DNA from: Arcobacteraceae bacterium
Lineage (GTDB): Bacteria; Campylobacterota; Campylobacteria; Campylobacterales; Arcobacteraceae
NCBI GenBank assembly: GCA_029939245.1
Contig: JAOZTH010000003.1
Location: 1-54,858, forward strand
DNA length: 54,858 nt
Reading direction: 5' to 3'
In this document: positions 1-8,612 of the stretch, in pieces
Numbering within the stretch: position 1 is the stretch's first letter
How the letters are laid out: each line of letters starts with the position of its first letter
The notes under the pieces: model-generated
What the model was told of the DNA's origin: nothing
What the model saw: only the letters and a program-made list of their open reading frames with translations
The model's database searches: none
Translations under genes and position numbers: made by a program

Positions 1-215
1 ATCTGGAAAACCATCTCCGTTTAGATCTACTAGTTTTACATCGGATGTCTTTGCTCTTACATTTGGATGGTGTGAACTTAATCCAAAATTACCTCTCCCA
101 TCATTGATCCATATATTATCAGCATCATCATCTACTTCATATATATCTGGAAAACCATCTCCGTTTAGATCTATTAGTTTTACATCAGATGTCTTTGCTC
201 TTACATTTGGGTGAG
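1..215 (-). repeat. Near-identical tandem repeat (period 144 nt = 48 aa) encoding FG-GAP motif ..HPNVRAKTSDVKL(I/V)DLNGDGFPD..
   Basis: 'atctggaaaaccatctccgtttagatctactagttttacatc' at position 1 recurs at 145 with only a few substitutions. Confidence 0.85.
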
Positions 216-1068
216 CTTTTATTGAGAAGTTTATATTACCTTTAATTGTATTTCTAAACGCCAACGGCTCCAAACAAACCCCACCACTACATTCAATAAT
301 ACTTTTCAAAGTAGATTTATCTGTGCTTAAATCTTGAGAATTATATTCTAGCTCATAAGTTCTTAGAGTTTTGCTATCACTTTTTATATCAACAGATTTT
401 AATCTTTTTGTTAGTTCTATTTTCTTGCCATTTGAGTATCCGCTAAATTTATCTAGCTTTTCTTCATAGTTGAGTTGCACTTTGTTGTTTGAATAGGTTA
501 TAGATGAAAGGTATGTCTCAGATGAGTTTGTATTGTAGTTATAATCAATAGCATTATCAAACCTATCACTTATCTTTGATAGTAGCCAAGCTTGATTATA
601 AAGTTTATACTCTTTGATATCTCCTGCTTTTGTGTATACCTTGAAGTTGGTTCCATCGTATACTATCTTTGAGTGAGTATCTATCTTAGTGCGATATTCA
701 CTGCCACTACTCCACTTGGTTCCTAATACTACAACCAGTCTTTGTCCATCTAAACAGATATTGTCTTCGTTATTGTATTTTACACCCTGTATTTTTCTAT
801 CCATTGCTAAGTTGTATGCGCATCTACTTATAGCACTTTGACCAGCACTCATGCTCCAGCCCACTCCTACATAACCATTTGGACCACTTGAATTGTAGCT
901 TATAGAAACACTAGGTTTTACTCCTGCTGTTCCTGTAGGGAGACTTAAAGGTACATTATAATTCAATACACCTTGATTGATAGACAAATCGCCTTTAAGA
1001 TTGCTTACTGTGTTTGCTGTTAAACTACTTATAAAAAGTAGTACTAAAATCAATATTTTATTTCTCAT
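1..1068 (-). CDS. SpvB/TcdB N-terminal domain protein (RHS/Tc-toxin-like, secreted) with FG-GAP/VCBS repeats; partial, continues past window edge
   Basis: Not in the ORF track because it runs off the edge. Reverse-strand translation from ATG at 1068: MRNKILILVLLFISSLTANTVSNLKGDLSINQGVLNYNVPLSLPTGTAGVKPSVSISYNSSGPNGYVGVGWSMSAGQSAISRCAYNLAMDRKIQGVKYNNEDNICLDGQRLVVV... Signal peptide, then the SpvB-like pattern (PxGTAGxxPxLSxxYxSxxxNGxxGxGWSxxxxSAISRC...FCLDGQRLV), then LNGDGFPD repeats. Confidence 0.85.
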   Translation of the reverse strand, partial: MRNKILILVLLFISSLTANTVSNLKGDLSINQGVLNYNVPLSLPTGTAGVKPSVSISYNSSGPNGYVGVGWSMSAGQSAISRCAYNLAMDRKIQGVKYNNEDNICLDGQRLVVVLGTKWSSGSEYRTKIDTHSKIVYDGTNFKVYTKAGDIKEYKLYNQAWLLSKISDRFDNAIDYNYNTNSSETYLSSITYSNNKVQLNYEEKLDKFSGYSNGKKIELTKRLKSVDIKSDSKTLRTYELEYNSQDLSTDKSTLKSIIECSGGVCLEPLAFRNTIKGNINFSIKAHPNVRAKTSDVKLIDLNGDGFPDIYEVDDDADNIWINDGRGNFGLSSHHPNVRAKTSDVKLVDLNGDGFPD

Positions 1069-1468
1069 TTGACAACTCCTGTAGTTGGTTTTGTATATCG
1101 TTCATTTGACTTTCAAACTCTTCTAGTTCTTGTTCTTGTTCTTTGGTTAGTTCTTTTTTAGGTAGTATTAGATTATTTTTTTCTATGAAAGCATCTGCTT
1201 CTTGGATAATCTTTTTAAACTCTTCATCTATTTGTTGCAACTCTTTGTGTTCTTTTAGTTTTTGCAATGCATCTTGTTGTTCTTTTGGTTCTTTAAATAC
1301 ATCTTTGTATGATGGGGCAGTTTTATTTTTTTTGGTAGTTGGGGATTTTGGTTGTTCTTTTGATTGTTCTTTTGATTTTGGGTTTGTTTGATCATCTATA
1401 AAAAATACATAAACAAATATTCCAACTATCAATATAATGACAACTATTAAGATAGTTTTTTTTGACAT
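1058..1468 (-). CDS. Small membrane-anchored, charged/coiled-coil protein (136 aa)
   Basis: ORF with one N-terminal TM helix (ILIVVIILIVGIFVYVFFI) and a K/E/Q-rich tail; its stop overlaps the start of the SpvB-like gene. Confidence 0.6.
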   Translation of the reverse strand: MSKKTILIVVIILIVGIFVYVFFIDDQTNPKSKEQSKEQPKSPTTKKNKTAPSYKDVFKEPKEQQDALQKLKEHKELQQIDEEFKKIIQEADAFIEKNNLILPKKELTKEQEQELEEFESQMNDIQNQLQELSNEK

Positions 1469-1610
1469 TATTTACTCCAAATATATATTTTTGAGCCGCT
1501 TACAAATTACCTAAATAGTTGATAATTTACTTCATTTTAGCTCAAAAACACTGAAAACCTTATTGTTTTATGGTCGATACCACAATAAAAAACCCAAAAA
1601 AGAATCCAGT

Positions 1611-1790
1611 ATGACCATTGTATCTAAAAAAACTTCAGGCTTGTCACAAATGTGGTTAAAAGTGTTAAATTTGGAAAATTCTTTGTTTCCTGCCTTTGTC
1701 CAAACGGACGGAACATTAAGTTCCAAAGAAGAAAAACTCATAAAAATATTGGACTTTGCACAAATAGAAAGTTTAGTTACAATAAACTAA
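1611..1790 (+). pseudogene. Probable truncated transposase N-terminus
   Basis: MTIVSKKTSGLSQMWLKVLNLENSLFPAFVQTDGTLSSKEEKLIKILDFAQIESLV resembles the N-terminus of DDE transposases; ends abruptly where the ATPase remnant on the other strand begins. Confidence 0.4.
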
Positions 1791-2012
1791 TGTTTTTATA
1801 TCTTGATTCTGATCCCATTCAATAGAACAATCTGTAAATTTCAAATCTTGAGTATTTGCAATAAAATTAGAAAATACAGTTTTTCCGCTTCCATTAGCTC
1901 CGTAAATGAAATTTATCTTTTTTAGATCAGAAATTTCTGTACCAATATCATCATAAGTGGCAGTTTTTTTAAGTAGTATTTTCTTAATCATCTCTACGCA
2001 CACTCTATCCAA
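1773..2012 (-). pseudogene. Truncated AAA_13/RloC-like ATPase (N-terminal Walker A fragment only)
   Basis: MIKKILLKKTATYDDIGTEISDLKKINFIYGANGSGKTVFSNFIAN...IEWDQNQDIKTLVY: Walker A GANGSGKT; stops shortly after, with no Walker B. Confidence 0.65.
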
Positions 2013-2485
2013 TCAGCTCCGTTGTCTTTCAAGATACAATATGTATTTGTCTTGACGACAGTATCATCAAAGCAACTATCTCTAAATACCACTCTCATAG
2101 TTTTGGCTCCAAACTCTTTTTTGAGCTTCGCTATACCATGCACCACATCTAAATCCATATCACTATCAAGACACACAGCCAACAAAGCGAAGTTTGCCTC
2201 TTCGCTCTCATCCATAGGCAATATGTTTGTCTGGTATCGTATGTATCTTGTTAGCTTGTCATATATCATCTTTACATCTTTGTAGTATGATTTTTGTAGG
2301 AGTTTGAGCATCTCTAGGTTGTTGCCCTCTATGTATAGATTTTGTGTAGTGTCCCAGTTTTTACTCTGCTCTTGGCACGGTCGCAAAGTCCCCGTAGGTG
2401 GTGTATGGGCTTGTATTTTAGCCATACTTTTGCCTGTGAGTTTATCCATATATCGCCTTTGGGTTGATTGTATCTTAAAACTCAT
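1994..2485 (-). pseudogene. Type III restriction-modification methyltransferase (Mod) remnant with internal in-frame deletion
   Basis: N-part SKNWDTTQNLYIEGNNLEMLKLLQKSYYKDVKMIY is Mod-like up to the residues before the expected DPPY motif; it then continues as DKLTRYIRYQTNILP...MRVVFRDSCFDDTVVKTNTYCILKDNG, resembling a Mod C-terminus. The catalytic core is absent. Confidence 0.6.
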
Positions 2486-3581
2486 TGATCAACTCTTCAA
2501 ATACTTTTGTTAGATGACTGACCTCATATATCGTGGTGCTTTCATTGACACTATGAATCTTGTCGTTTATCACTCCAAACTCTACCACATCTACGTCAAA
2601 AGAGGCGAAAAATCTAGCATCGCTAGTGCCTCCTGCTGTGCTGTAGTTTGTGTCTATATTTAATATATGTTTGATACTTTTTTGCAATTTTTTGACTATG
2701 TAGCTGCCTTTGTTTGTGACAAATGGATAGGAACCTTGAGTCATATGAAACTTATAGTTTAGATTGTCACACAGCCCATCTATCAAGTTTCGCACATCTT
2801 TTTGGTCGGTTTTGGTCGAGTTTCTCACATTTAACATAAGTTTGAGATTGTTAGGAGTTACATTGGTCGCCTCCATACCAGCTCTTATATCGGTGATGAC
2901 TAGCTTGGACGGGGCGAAAAACTCGTCTCCGTTGTCTAGGTCTTTGTTTGATATTTGTGATAATATGGGGGCTATGAGGTCTATAGGATTGACTGCTTTT
3001 TGTGGATATGCCGCATGTCCTTGCACTCCTTGGACATCTAAATAGCCATTTATACTGCCTCGCCTACCTATCTTTATAGTGTCGCCAAATATCTTTTCGC
3101 ATGTAGGTTCGGCTACAACCGCAAAGTCTGGCAAGATACTATTTGTTTTCATATGTTCCAATACTCGCACGGTGCCATCAACCGCATCGCCCTCCTCGTC
3201 ACTTGTGAGTAATATGGTTATAGTGCCATCAAATTTCGCTATATTTTTGCAAGCATATAGCATACTAGCTACTCCGCTTTTCATATCTTGTGTGCCTCTT
3301 GCTGTGATAGTGCCATCTTTTTCTATAGGCACAAACGGATCGCTACTCCAGCCATCTCCTGCTGGCACTACATCTATATGTCCTGCGAAACATAGGTTTA
3401 GAGCTTTGTCGCTAAACTTTTTTGTATAAACTCTGTTTTTAACCACTCCGAAATCCAGCTTTACTATATGCCACTTATCCCCCATATATTCATCTACAAA
3501 ATCAAACAATCCATCGTCGTATGGTGTTACCGAACGAAAAGACAAAAGCTTTTCAAATAGTTCTATATCATTAGTAATCAT
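2475..3581 (-). CDS. dapE: Succinyl-diaminopimelate desuccinylase
   Basis: MITNDIELFEKLLSFRSVTPYDDG...CFAGHIDVVPAGDGW...ARGTQDMKSGVA...TSDEEGDAVDG: M20 peptidase family; start trimmed to MITND. Confidence 0.93.
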   Translation of the reverse strand: MITNDIELFEKLLSFRSVTPYDDGLFDFVDEYMGDKWHIVKLDFGVVKNRVYTKKFSDKALNLCFAGHIDVVPAGDGWSSDPFVPIEKDGTITARGTQDMKSGVASMLYACKNIAKFDGTITILLTSDEEGDAVDGTVRVLEHMKTNSILPDFAVVAEPTCEKIFGDTIKIGRRGSINGYLDVQGVQGHAAYPQKAVNPIDLIAPILSQISNKDLDNGDEFFAPSKLVITDIRAGMEATNVTPNNLKLMLNVRNSTKTDQKDVRNLIDGLCDNLNYKFHMTQGSYPFVTNKGSYIVKKLQKSIKHILNIDTNYSTAGGTSDARFFASFDVDVVEFGVINDKIHSVNESTTIYEVSHLTKVFEELINEF

Positions 3582-5121
3582 ACACAACCTTGTATTTAGG
3601 ATCATCCTCTTCAAAAGTGCAGAACTGTTTGGCATTTTTCATCATCTGTTTGCACTCACCACTTAGGTGTCGTATTTTGATAGTTTTTTTAGCTTCGAGA
3701 TATTTTTTCGTGATAGCATCTATAGCCTCAACTCCACTTATATCCATCACTCTGGCATTTTTAAAATCCAACACCACACTAGATGGATCATGAGCTATAT
3801 CAAACTCGCCCATAAACGATACAACACTACCAAAAAACAGCGGTCCATCAAACTCATATATCTTGAGCTGCCCATCGTCTGTGTCTTCCCTATGTGTCTT
3901 GGCTGTCACTTTCGCATGATTCCATGCAAACACCAAAGCAGAGATGATGACACCAGATATCACGGCGACCGCCAGGTCAAAAAATATCGTGATGATAGTC
4001 ACAACTACTAGCACAAAGGCATCACTTCGTGGCATCTTGGTAATACGACTGAAACTACTCCACTCAAAAGTGCCGATAGCAACCATCCACATAATCCCTA
4101 CAAGTATAGCTATGGGTATGGCATTTAAAATATCGGTCATAGTAGCTACTAGCAGTATCAAACCTACCGATGCTACGATAGACGATAGCCTACCAACTCC
4201 ACCAGATGTATAATTGATGATACTTTGACCTATCATGGCACATCCGGGCATAGCACCGAACAATCCACAAGTGATATTGCCTGCACCTTGTGCTATGCAC
4301 TCTTGATTTGCACTTCCTCTTGTGCCACTTATCTCGTCTAGCACAGACAAAGTCAGGAGTGATTCTATGATACCTACTAGTGCTACGATGATAGCATACG
4401 GCAACACTAGCACAAATGCATCAGCAGAAAACAACACAGATGGCAAACTAAATGTAGGCAAAGCTCCGCTAAACTGTGACAGATCTGCCATATCGCCTAC
4501 TAGTTTTGTGTCAAGTTTAAATATGTAAACTATAGAAGTAAATACGACTATCGCTACTAGACCAGACGGCACTGCTTTGGTAAGCTTCGGCAACCAAAAC
4601 ATCGTAGACATAGTAAATATGATGATAGCAGACATGATATATGTAGAGTCTTGCAAAAACTTAAACTGGCTTACAGCTATGACGACTGCTAGACCATTGA
4701 CAAACCCATGCAAAGCCGGCTGTGGCACAAGTCGTATAAACTTTCCCAACCGCAAAGCTCCTATAGATACTTGGATAACTCCTGCTATTATCGCTGTATA
4801 TGTGATATAGGAGATTATGCCATAGCTTAACTCATCACCACTAAGACCTTGAGTCATAAGTATATCTTTTGATGCTATGCTCAATCCTACCAACACTATA
4901 GCCACCGCTCCAGTTGCTCCGCTTATCATACCTGGTTTGCCACCAAACAAAGCTGTGACCAGACCCAATATAAATGCCGCATACAGTCCCACTATGGGGC
5001 TGACTTGTGCTATAAACGAAAAGGCTATAGCCTCTGGCACTAGAGCTACTGCTACTACTAGACCAGACAGCACCTCATCTTTGGCTGATTTGCCTATGAT
5101 TGTATCTTTATAATTTATCAA
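3571..5121 (-). CDS. SulP family anion (sulfate/bicarbonate) transporter with STAS domain
   Basis: GLVVAVALVPEAIAFSFIAQVSPIVGLYAAF... and a C-terminal STAS domain. Confidence 0.92.
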   Translation of the reverse strand: MINYKDTIIGKSAKDEVLSGLVVAVALVPEAIAFSFIAQVSPIVGLYAAFILGLVTALFGGKPGMISGATGAVAIVLVGLSIASKDILMTQGLSGDELSYGIISYITYTAIIAGVIQVSIGALRLGKFIRLVPQPALHGFVNGLAVVIAVSQFKFLQDSTYIMSAIIIFTMSTMFWLPKLTKAVPSGLVAIVVFTSIVYIFKLDTKLVGDMADLSQFSGALPTFSLPSVLFSADAFVLVLPYAIIVALVGIIESLLTLSVLDEISGTRGSANQECIAQGAGNITCGLFGAMPGCAMIGQSIINYTSGGVGRLSSIVASVGLILLVATMTDILNAIPIAILVGIMWMVAIGTFEWSSFSRITKMPRSDAFVLVVVTIITIFFDLAVAVISGVIISALVFAWNHAKVTAKTHREDTDDGQLKIYEFDGPLFFGSVVSFMGEFDIAHDPSSVVLDFKNARVMDISGVEAIDAITKKYLEAKKTIKIRHLSGECKQMMKNAKQFCTFEEDDPKYKVVYDY

Positions 5122-5839
5122 AATTTTCCTTTATCTTGTCTGCTATGTTTTGTGTGTGTTTCAAGAAAAAATAGTGGTCGCCATCATAAGTGGACATTTT
5201 GCTATCTTTTATATATTTATGTATAAGTTCACCGGAGTTTAGAGATGTTGCTTTGTCCTCTTTGCCCCAGAAAATCATAGCAGGTTTGCCATAGTTTTTG
5301 AACTTATCGCTAAAATCCTCATCTACAATATTTTTAAAAGTTTTATACATATTTTCACTCATACTAGATACATCGTCGCTTCTTAGAAGTTTGGTTATAT
5401 AACTTAACCCAAATATGTTAAACAGTTTTGCTATCATTATCTTGAGTTTGGTTTTCACAGATTTTTTTTCTATTATACCTGCCGTGCTTAAAAGCACTAG
5501 CATATCAGGAGCTAAAAGTGTAGCAACTTTGCCACCAAAGCTGTGTCCTGCTATTATCTGTTTTTTGTTTTTTGTCTTAAAATGGTCCAAAAATATCTGC
5601 ACTATATTTGCATAATCATAAGTAGTCAGTGCCATATCGTTTGAGCTTCTACCAAAACCGGGCATATCTATATATATGTGTCGAAACTCGCTCAAAGTTT
5701 TGTCAAAAGCATTTTTCATAATCTCTTTGTAGCTTCCCCATCCGTGTAAAAAAACTATAGTATATGATTGTGTTTGATTTATAATATCATAAGATATATC
5801 AAACGATTTTTCGCGGTATTTTATAGTTTTTTTCGCCAC
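5108..5839 (-). CDS. Alpha/beta hydrolase
   Basis: FLHGWGSYKEIM, GHSFGGKVA nucleophile elbow. Confidence 0.88.
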   Translation of the reverse strand: MAKKTIKYREKSFDISYDIINQTQSYTIVFLHGWGSYKEIMKNAFDKTLSEFRHIYIDMPGFGRSSNDMALTTYDYANIVQIFLDHFKTKNKKQIIAGHSFGGKVATLLAPDMLVLLSTAGIIEKKSVKTKLKIMIAKLFNIFGLSYITKLLRSDDVSSMSENMYKTFKNIVDEDFSDKFKNYGKPAMIFWGKEDKATSLNSGELIHKYIKDSKMSTYDGDHYFFLKHTQNIADKIKENFDKL

Positions 5840-7041
5840 TATATTTGCACCACTTGGACTGTATCACCCTTTTTTATAGCTGGAGTATTTGGCTTTTGAT
5901 ATAGCAGACATGTGTCTCCTACTAGATTGTTTAGTATGGCACTCGTGCCTTGTTTTTTGTCCTCTATACTCACTTCGAGATTGCCTTGTGTATTTCGTAT
6001 ATCACATGCGGTCCATACTGCTTTGTCGTTTGTCGCTGGTATATTTGATAGAGTTTTTGCATTGATAGGTTCAAGCTCATATTTTATGCCTTGTAGCTTG
6101 TATATCAACGGCACAACATATAGCAAAAATGTGACCGTGCTACTATAGGCAAATCCGGGAAGTCCTATTATAACTTTTGAACCCAATTTAGCCACTGCTA
6201 TATGTTGTCCGGGCTTGATAGCCACTCCATGAAACAACACATCAGCACCTAACTCAAACTTGATAATATCTTTGACAAAATCATAATCCCCCACAGATAC
6301 ACCGCCAGTAGTTACCACTATATCTGCTTTGTTTAGAGCTGTTTTATACATATTTTTGATAGCGGTTTTGTCGTCTTTTATGATACCTAGCTGCAACACA
6401 TCACTGCCGTGAAGTCGTGCCATAGCTTCCATAGTGATATGATTTGTGCCTCGTATTTGCGATGGACTTGTCTGCTTTTGTCCTATATCAAGTATCTCAT
6501 CTCCAGTGCTAGCTACCGCTACTATAGGTTTGACATATACTTCTACAGACGATATATTTAAACTCGCCATCACTCCTATCTCGCTAAATCCTATTTTCAC
6601 TCCTTTTTTTATAAGCAGTTCACCATCTTTGTAGCTTTCACCCACTTTTCGTATGGAAAATCCTTTTGGAACTTTTTGCACTATAGATATATATTTGCCA
6701 GATGATTGGATATTTTCTATCGGCACTACTGTGTCGCTGCCATCTGGCACAAGTGAGCCTGTAAATATCTTTATAGCCGTTTTTTGAGCTACAATATCTT
6801 TGCTCGCATGTCCTGCTGGATTGTCGCACAACACCTCTAATCTTTCATCCATATCTTCATATTTTATAGCATAACCGTCCATAGCCGATGTCGGTTTAGC
6901 TGGATAATTTTCGCTAGCTTCTATATCTATAGATAAAACTCTGCCCAAACTTTCTATCAAAGAGACTTTTACAGACGATATATCATCAAACAATATTTTG
7001 TCTATAATATCAAGTGAGTTCTCAAAACTTATCTTGCTCAT
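5839..7041 (-). CDS. moeA: Molybdopterin molybdenumtransferase
   Basis: ENYPAKPTSAMDGYAIK, TGGVSVGDYDFVKD, KPGQHIAVAKLGSKVIIGLPG: MoeA motifs. Confidence 0.93.
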   Translation of the reverse strand: MSKISFENSLDIIDKILFDDISSVKVSLIESLGRVLSIDIEASENYPAKPTSAMDGYAIKYEDMDERLEVLCDNPAGHASKDIVAQKTAIKIFTGSLVPDGSDTVVPIENIQSSGKYISIVQKVPKGFSIRKVGESYKDGELLIKKGVKIGFSEIGVMASLNISSVEVYVKPIVAVASTGDEILDIGQKQTSPSQIRGTNHITMEAMARLHGSDVLQLGIIKDDKTAIKNMYKTALNKADIVVTTGGVSVGDYDFVKDIIKFELGADVLFHGVAIKPGQHIAVAKLGSKVIIGLPGFAYSSTVTFLLYVVPLIYKLQGIKYELEPINAKTLSNIPATNDKAVWTACDIRNTQGNLEVSIEDKKQGTSAILNNLVGDTCLLYQKPNTPAIKKGDTVQVVQI

Positions 7042-7532
7042 ACATTAAACTCCTTTATACATCTATAATATAATCTTGTATTTAATTCATCTTGAAATTC
7101 AAATATTTTGTCTTGTGTGGGAGTGTGTAAAATTGGGGTTATTTTTATCTCTTTTTTACAAGTCAATGATACATATGCTTCTAGTTTTTTACTTTTTAAT
7201 ATTGTATGATTTTGGAAGTTTAGTATTGTTTGCTTAAGTTGCTTTTGTGCTGTTTGTCTATTTTTTTGTTTGTTTTTTGGCTTACAAGTTTTAAGCTCTA
7301 CAAAGCAAAATGTATCACCACTATATATAGCACAATCACACCTGCCAATATCTTTTGACCTATAGACACACTCATCTATTTGCAAAAAAGATATATTTTT
7401 TTTTGTATTGTTTTTGACCTCAAATTGTGCCAATTTATCTGTGATAAAAGCTGGCTTATTTTCTGTATCATCGCTTATAAAAAAGTGAGTTTTTGAGATA
7501 TTTTGTATACATTTTTTGTCTATATTTATCAT
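7038..7532 (-). CDS. Putative PD-(D/E)XK-like nuclease / small partner of the adjacent ATPase (164 aa)
   Basis: CDCAIYSGDTFCFVELKTCK fits the D-x(n)-(D/E)xK pattern; starts at the base following the ATPase stop. Confidence 0.55.
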   Translation of the reverse strand: MINIDKKCIQNISKTHFFISDDTENKPAFITDKLAQFEVKNNTKKNISFLQIDECVYRSKDIGRCDCAIYSGDTFCFVELKTCKPKNKQKNRQTAQKQLKQTILNFQNHTILKSKKLEAYVSLTCKKEIKITPILHTPTQDKIFEFQDELNTRLYYRCIKEFNV

Positions 7533-8609
7533 CTATTTTGTCTCACTATAGATATCCATCAAGCTATAAAACTCATCATCTATATCTTCACTACATTTGC
7601 TTATAGAATTTTCATTTATCAGTCCTCTTTTGCTTACTATATCTATTGCGGTGCCATTTTCTATCAAGTATGCACCAAACTCGCTTGGATCTATTTGTTG
7701 AGATGCGGGGATAATTTTGTCTGCTTTTTGTTTTTGTATTTTGCTTTTTTTTGATATCTTATATGCAAGTATAGAGCTGTTTAGAGCGGACAAAATATAT
7801 GGGCTGTGTGTCATGAGATATAGATTGTTGTCGCTATTTTCTATGATAAACCTGACTATATCTACTTGTGCTTTTGGAAACAGGTTTAGCTCTGGTTCTT
7901 CTATTATGATATGATTGTGTTTTGTGTTAAAATACTTGACTGCAAGACACATAGGAACTGCTGTTTGAATACCACTAGAGCTATGCTCCAAAGACAAAAA
8001 TTCTGTCCTATTGTAATATATTTTATCTTTTTTGCCATCTGTTTCAAATTTTATATCCAACAGATCTAACTGCTGTATCTCCTGTCTTGCTTTGTTGTAT
8101 TGTGCTGAAAACTCCAAAAGTGTTTTCGGCAGAGGTATATCGTTTACGATAAAATTACTAAGTGAATTGTTAAAAATTGATATTAGATTTCTCTCTGCTG
8201 GAATATATTGTGATACAAACTGGTTGAACTGTGTTTCTATTTCCAATAGCCCCTTATCTTGTTCTGTTTTATTTTTCTCTAATTTTATTACGGGTTCTAA
8301 TATAGGATAAAGTTCTGCCAATCTAACAGTGCTTGGCATCAATTTAATTTTATGATTTTTTAACTCAAAGATAACATATTCTTTTTCTGTAAATTTGATA
8401 ATAGTATCATCGCTAATAAAATCAATATTATAGTCTTGAAATTTTTTAAATATATTCTTTTCAACTAAAGTCTTATTTGTGATGACAGTGATAAGCTTAG
8501 CCAACACACTTTTGCCAGTGCTGTTTTCTCCTATAAATAGATTTGTTTTTTTCAATACTATATCTATATCTTTCAACACTCCAAAATTTTTTACTATCAG
8601 TTTTGTCAC
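7533..8609 (-). CDS. SMC/ABC-type AAA ATPase (AAA_15/AAA_21-like)
   Basis: Walker A GENSTGKS, signature-like LEHSSSGIQ, Walker B HIIIEEPELNLFP, H-loop LMTHSPYIL. Confidence 0.88.
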   Translation of the reverse strand: MTKLIVKNFGVLKDIDIVLKKTNLFIGENSTGKSVLAKLITVITNKTLVEKNIFKKFQDYNIDFISDDTIIKFTEKEYVIFELKNHKIKLMPSTVRLAELYPILEPVIKLEKNKTEQDKGLLEIETQFNQFVSQYIPAERNLISIFNNSLSNFIVNDIPLPKTLLEFSAQYNKARQEIQQLDLLDIKFETDGKKDKIYYNRTEFLSLEHSSSGIQTAVPMCLAVKYFNTKHNHIIIEEPELNLFPKAQVDIVRFIIENSDNNLYLMTHSPYILSALNSSILAYKISKKSKIQKQKADKIIPASQQIDPSEFGAYLIENGTAIDIVSKRGLINENSISKCSEDIDDEFYSLMDIYSETK

Positions 8610-8612
8610 AAT

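Noticed and set aside
2027-2480. Short inverted repeat tttcaagatacaat (2027-2040) / attgtatcttaaaa (2467-2480) bracketing the Mod remnant
   Set aside because: Only 13 of 14 bases, AT-rich and inside coding sequence; no matching flanks or target duplication, so likely chance.
3079-4213. Several + strand ORFs opposite dapE and SulP
   Set aside because: Shadow ORFs antisense to confidently identified genes.
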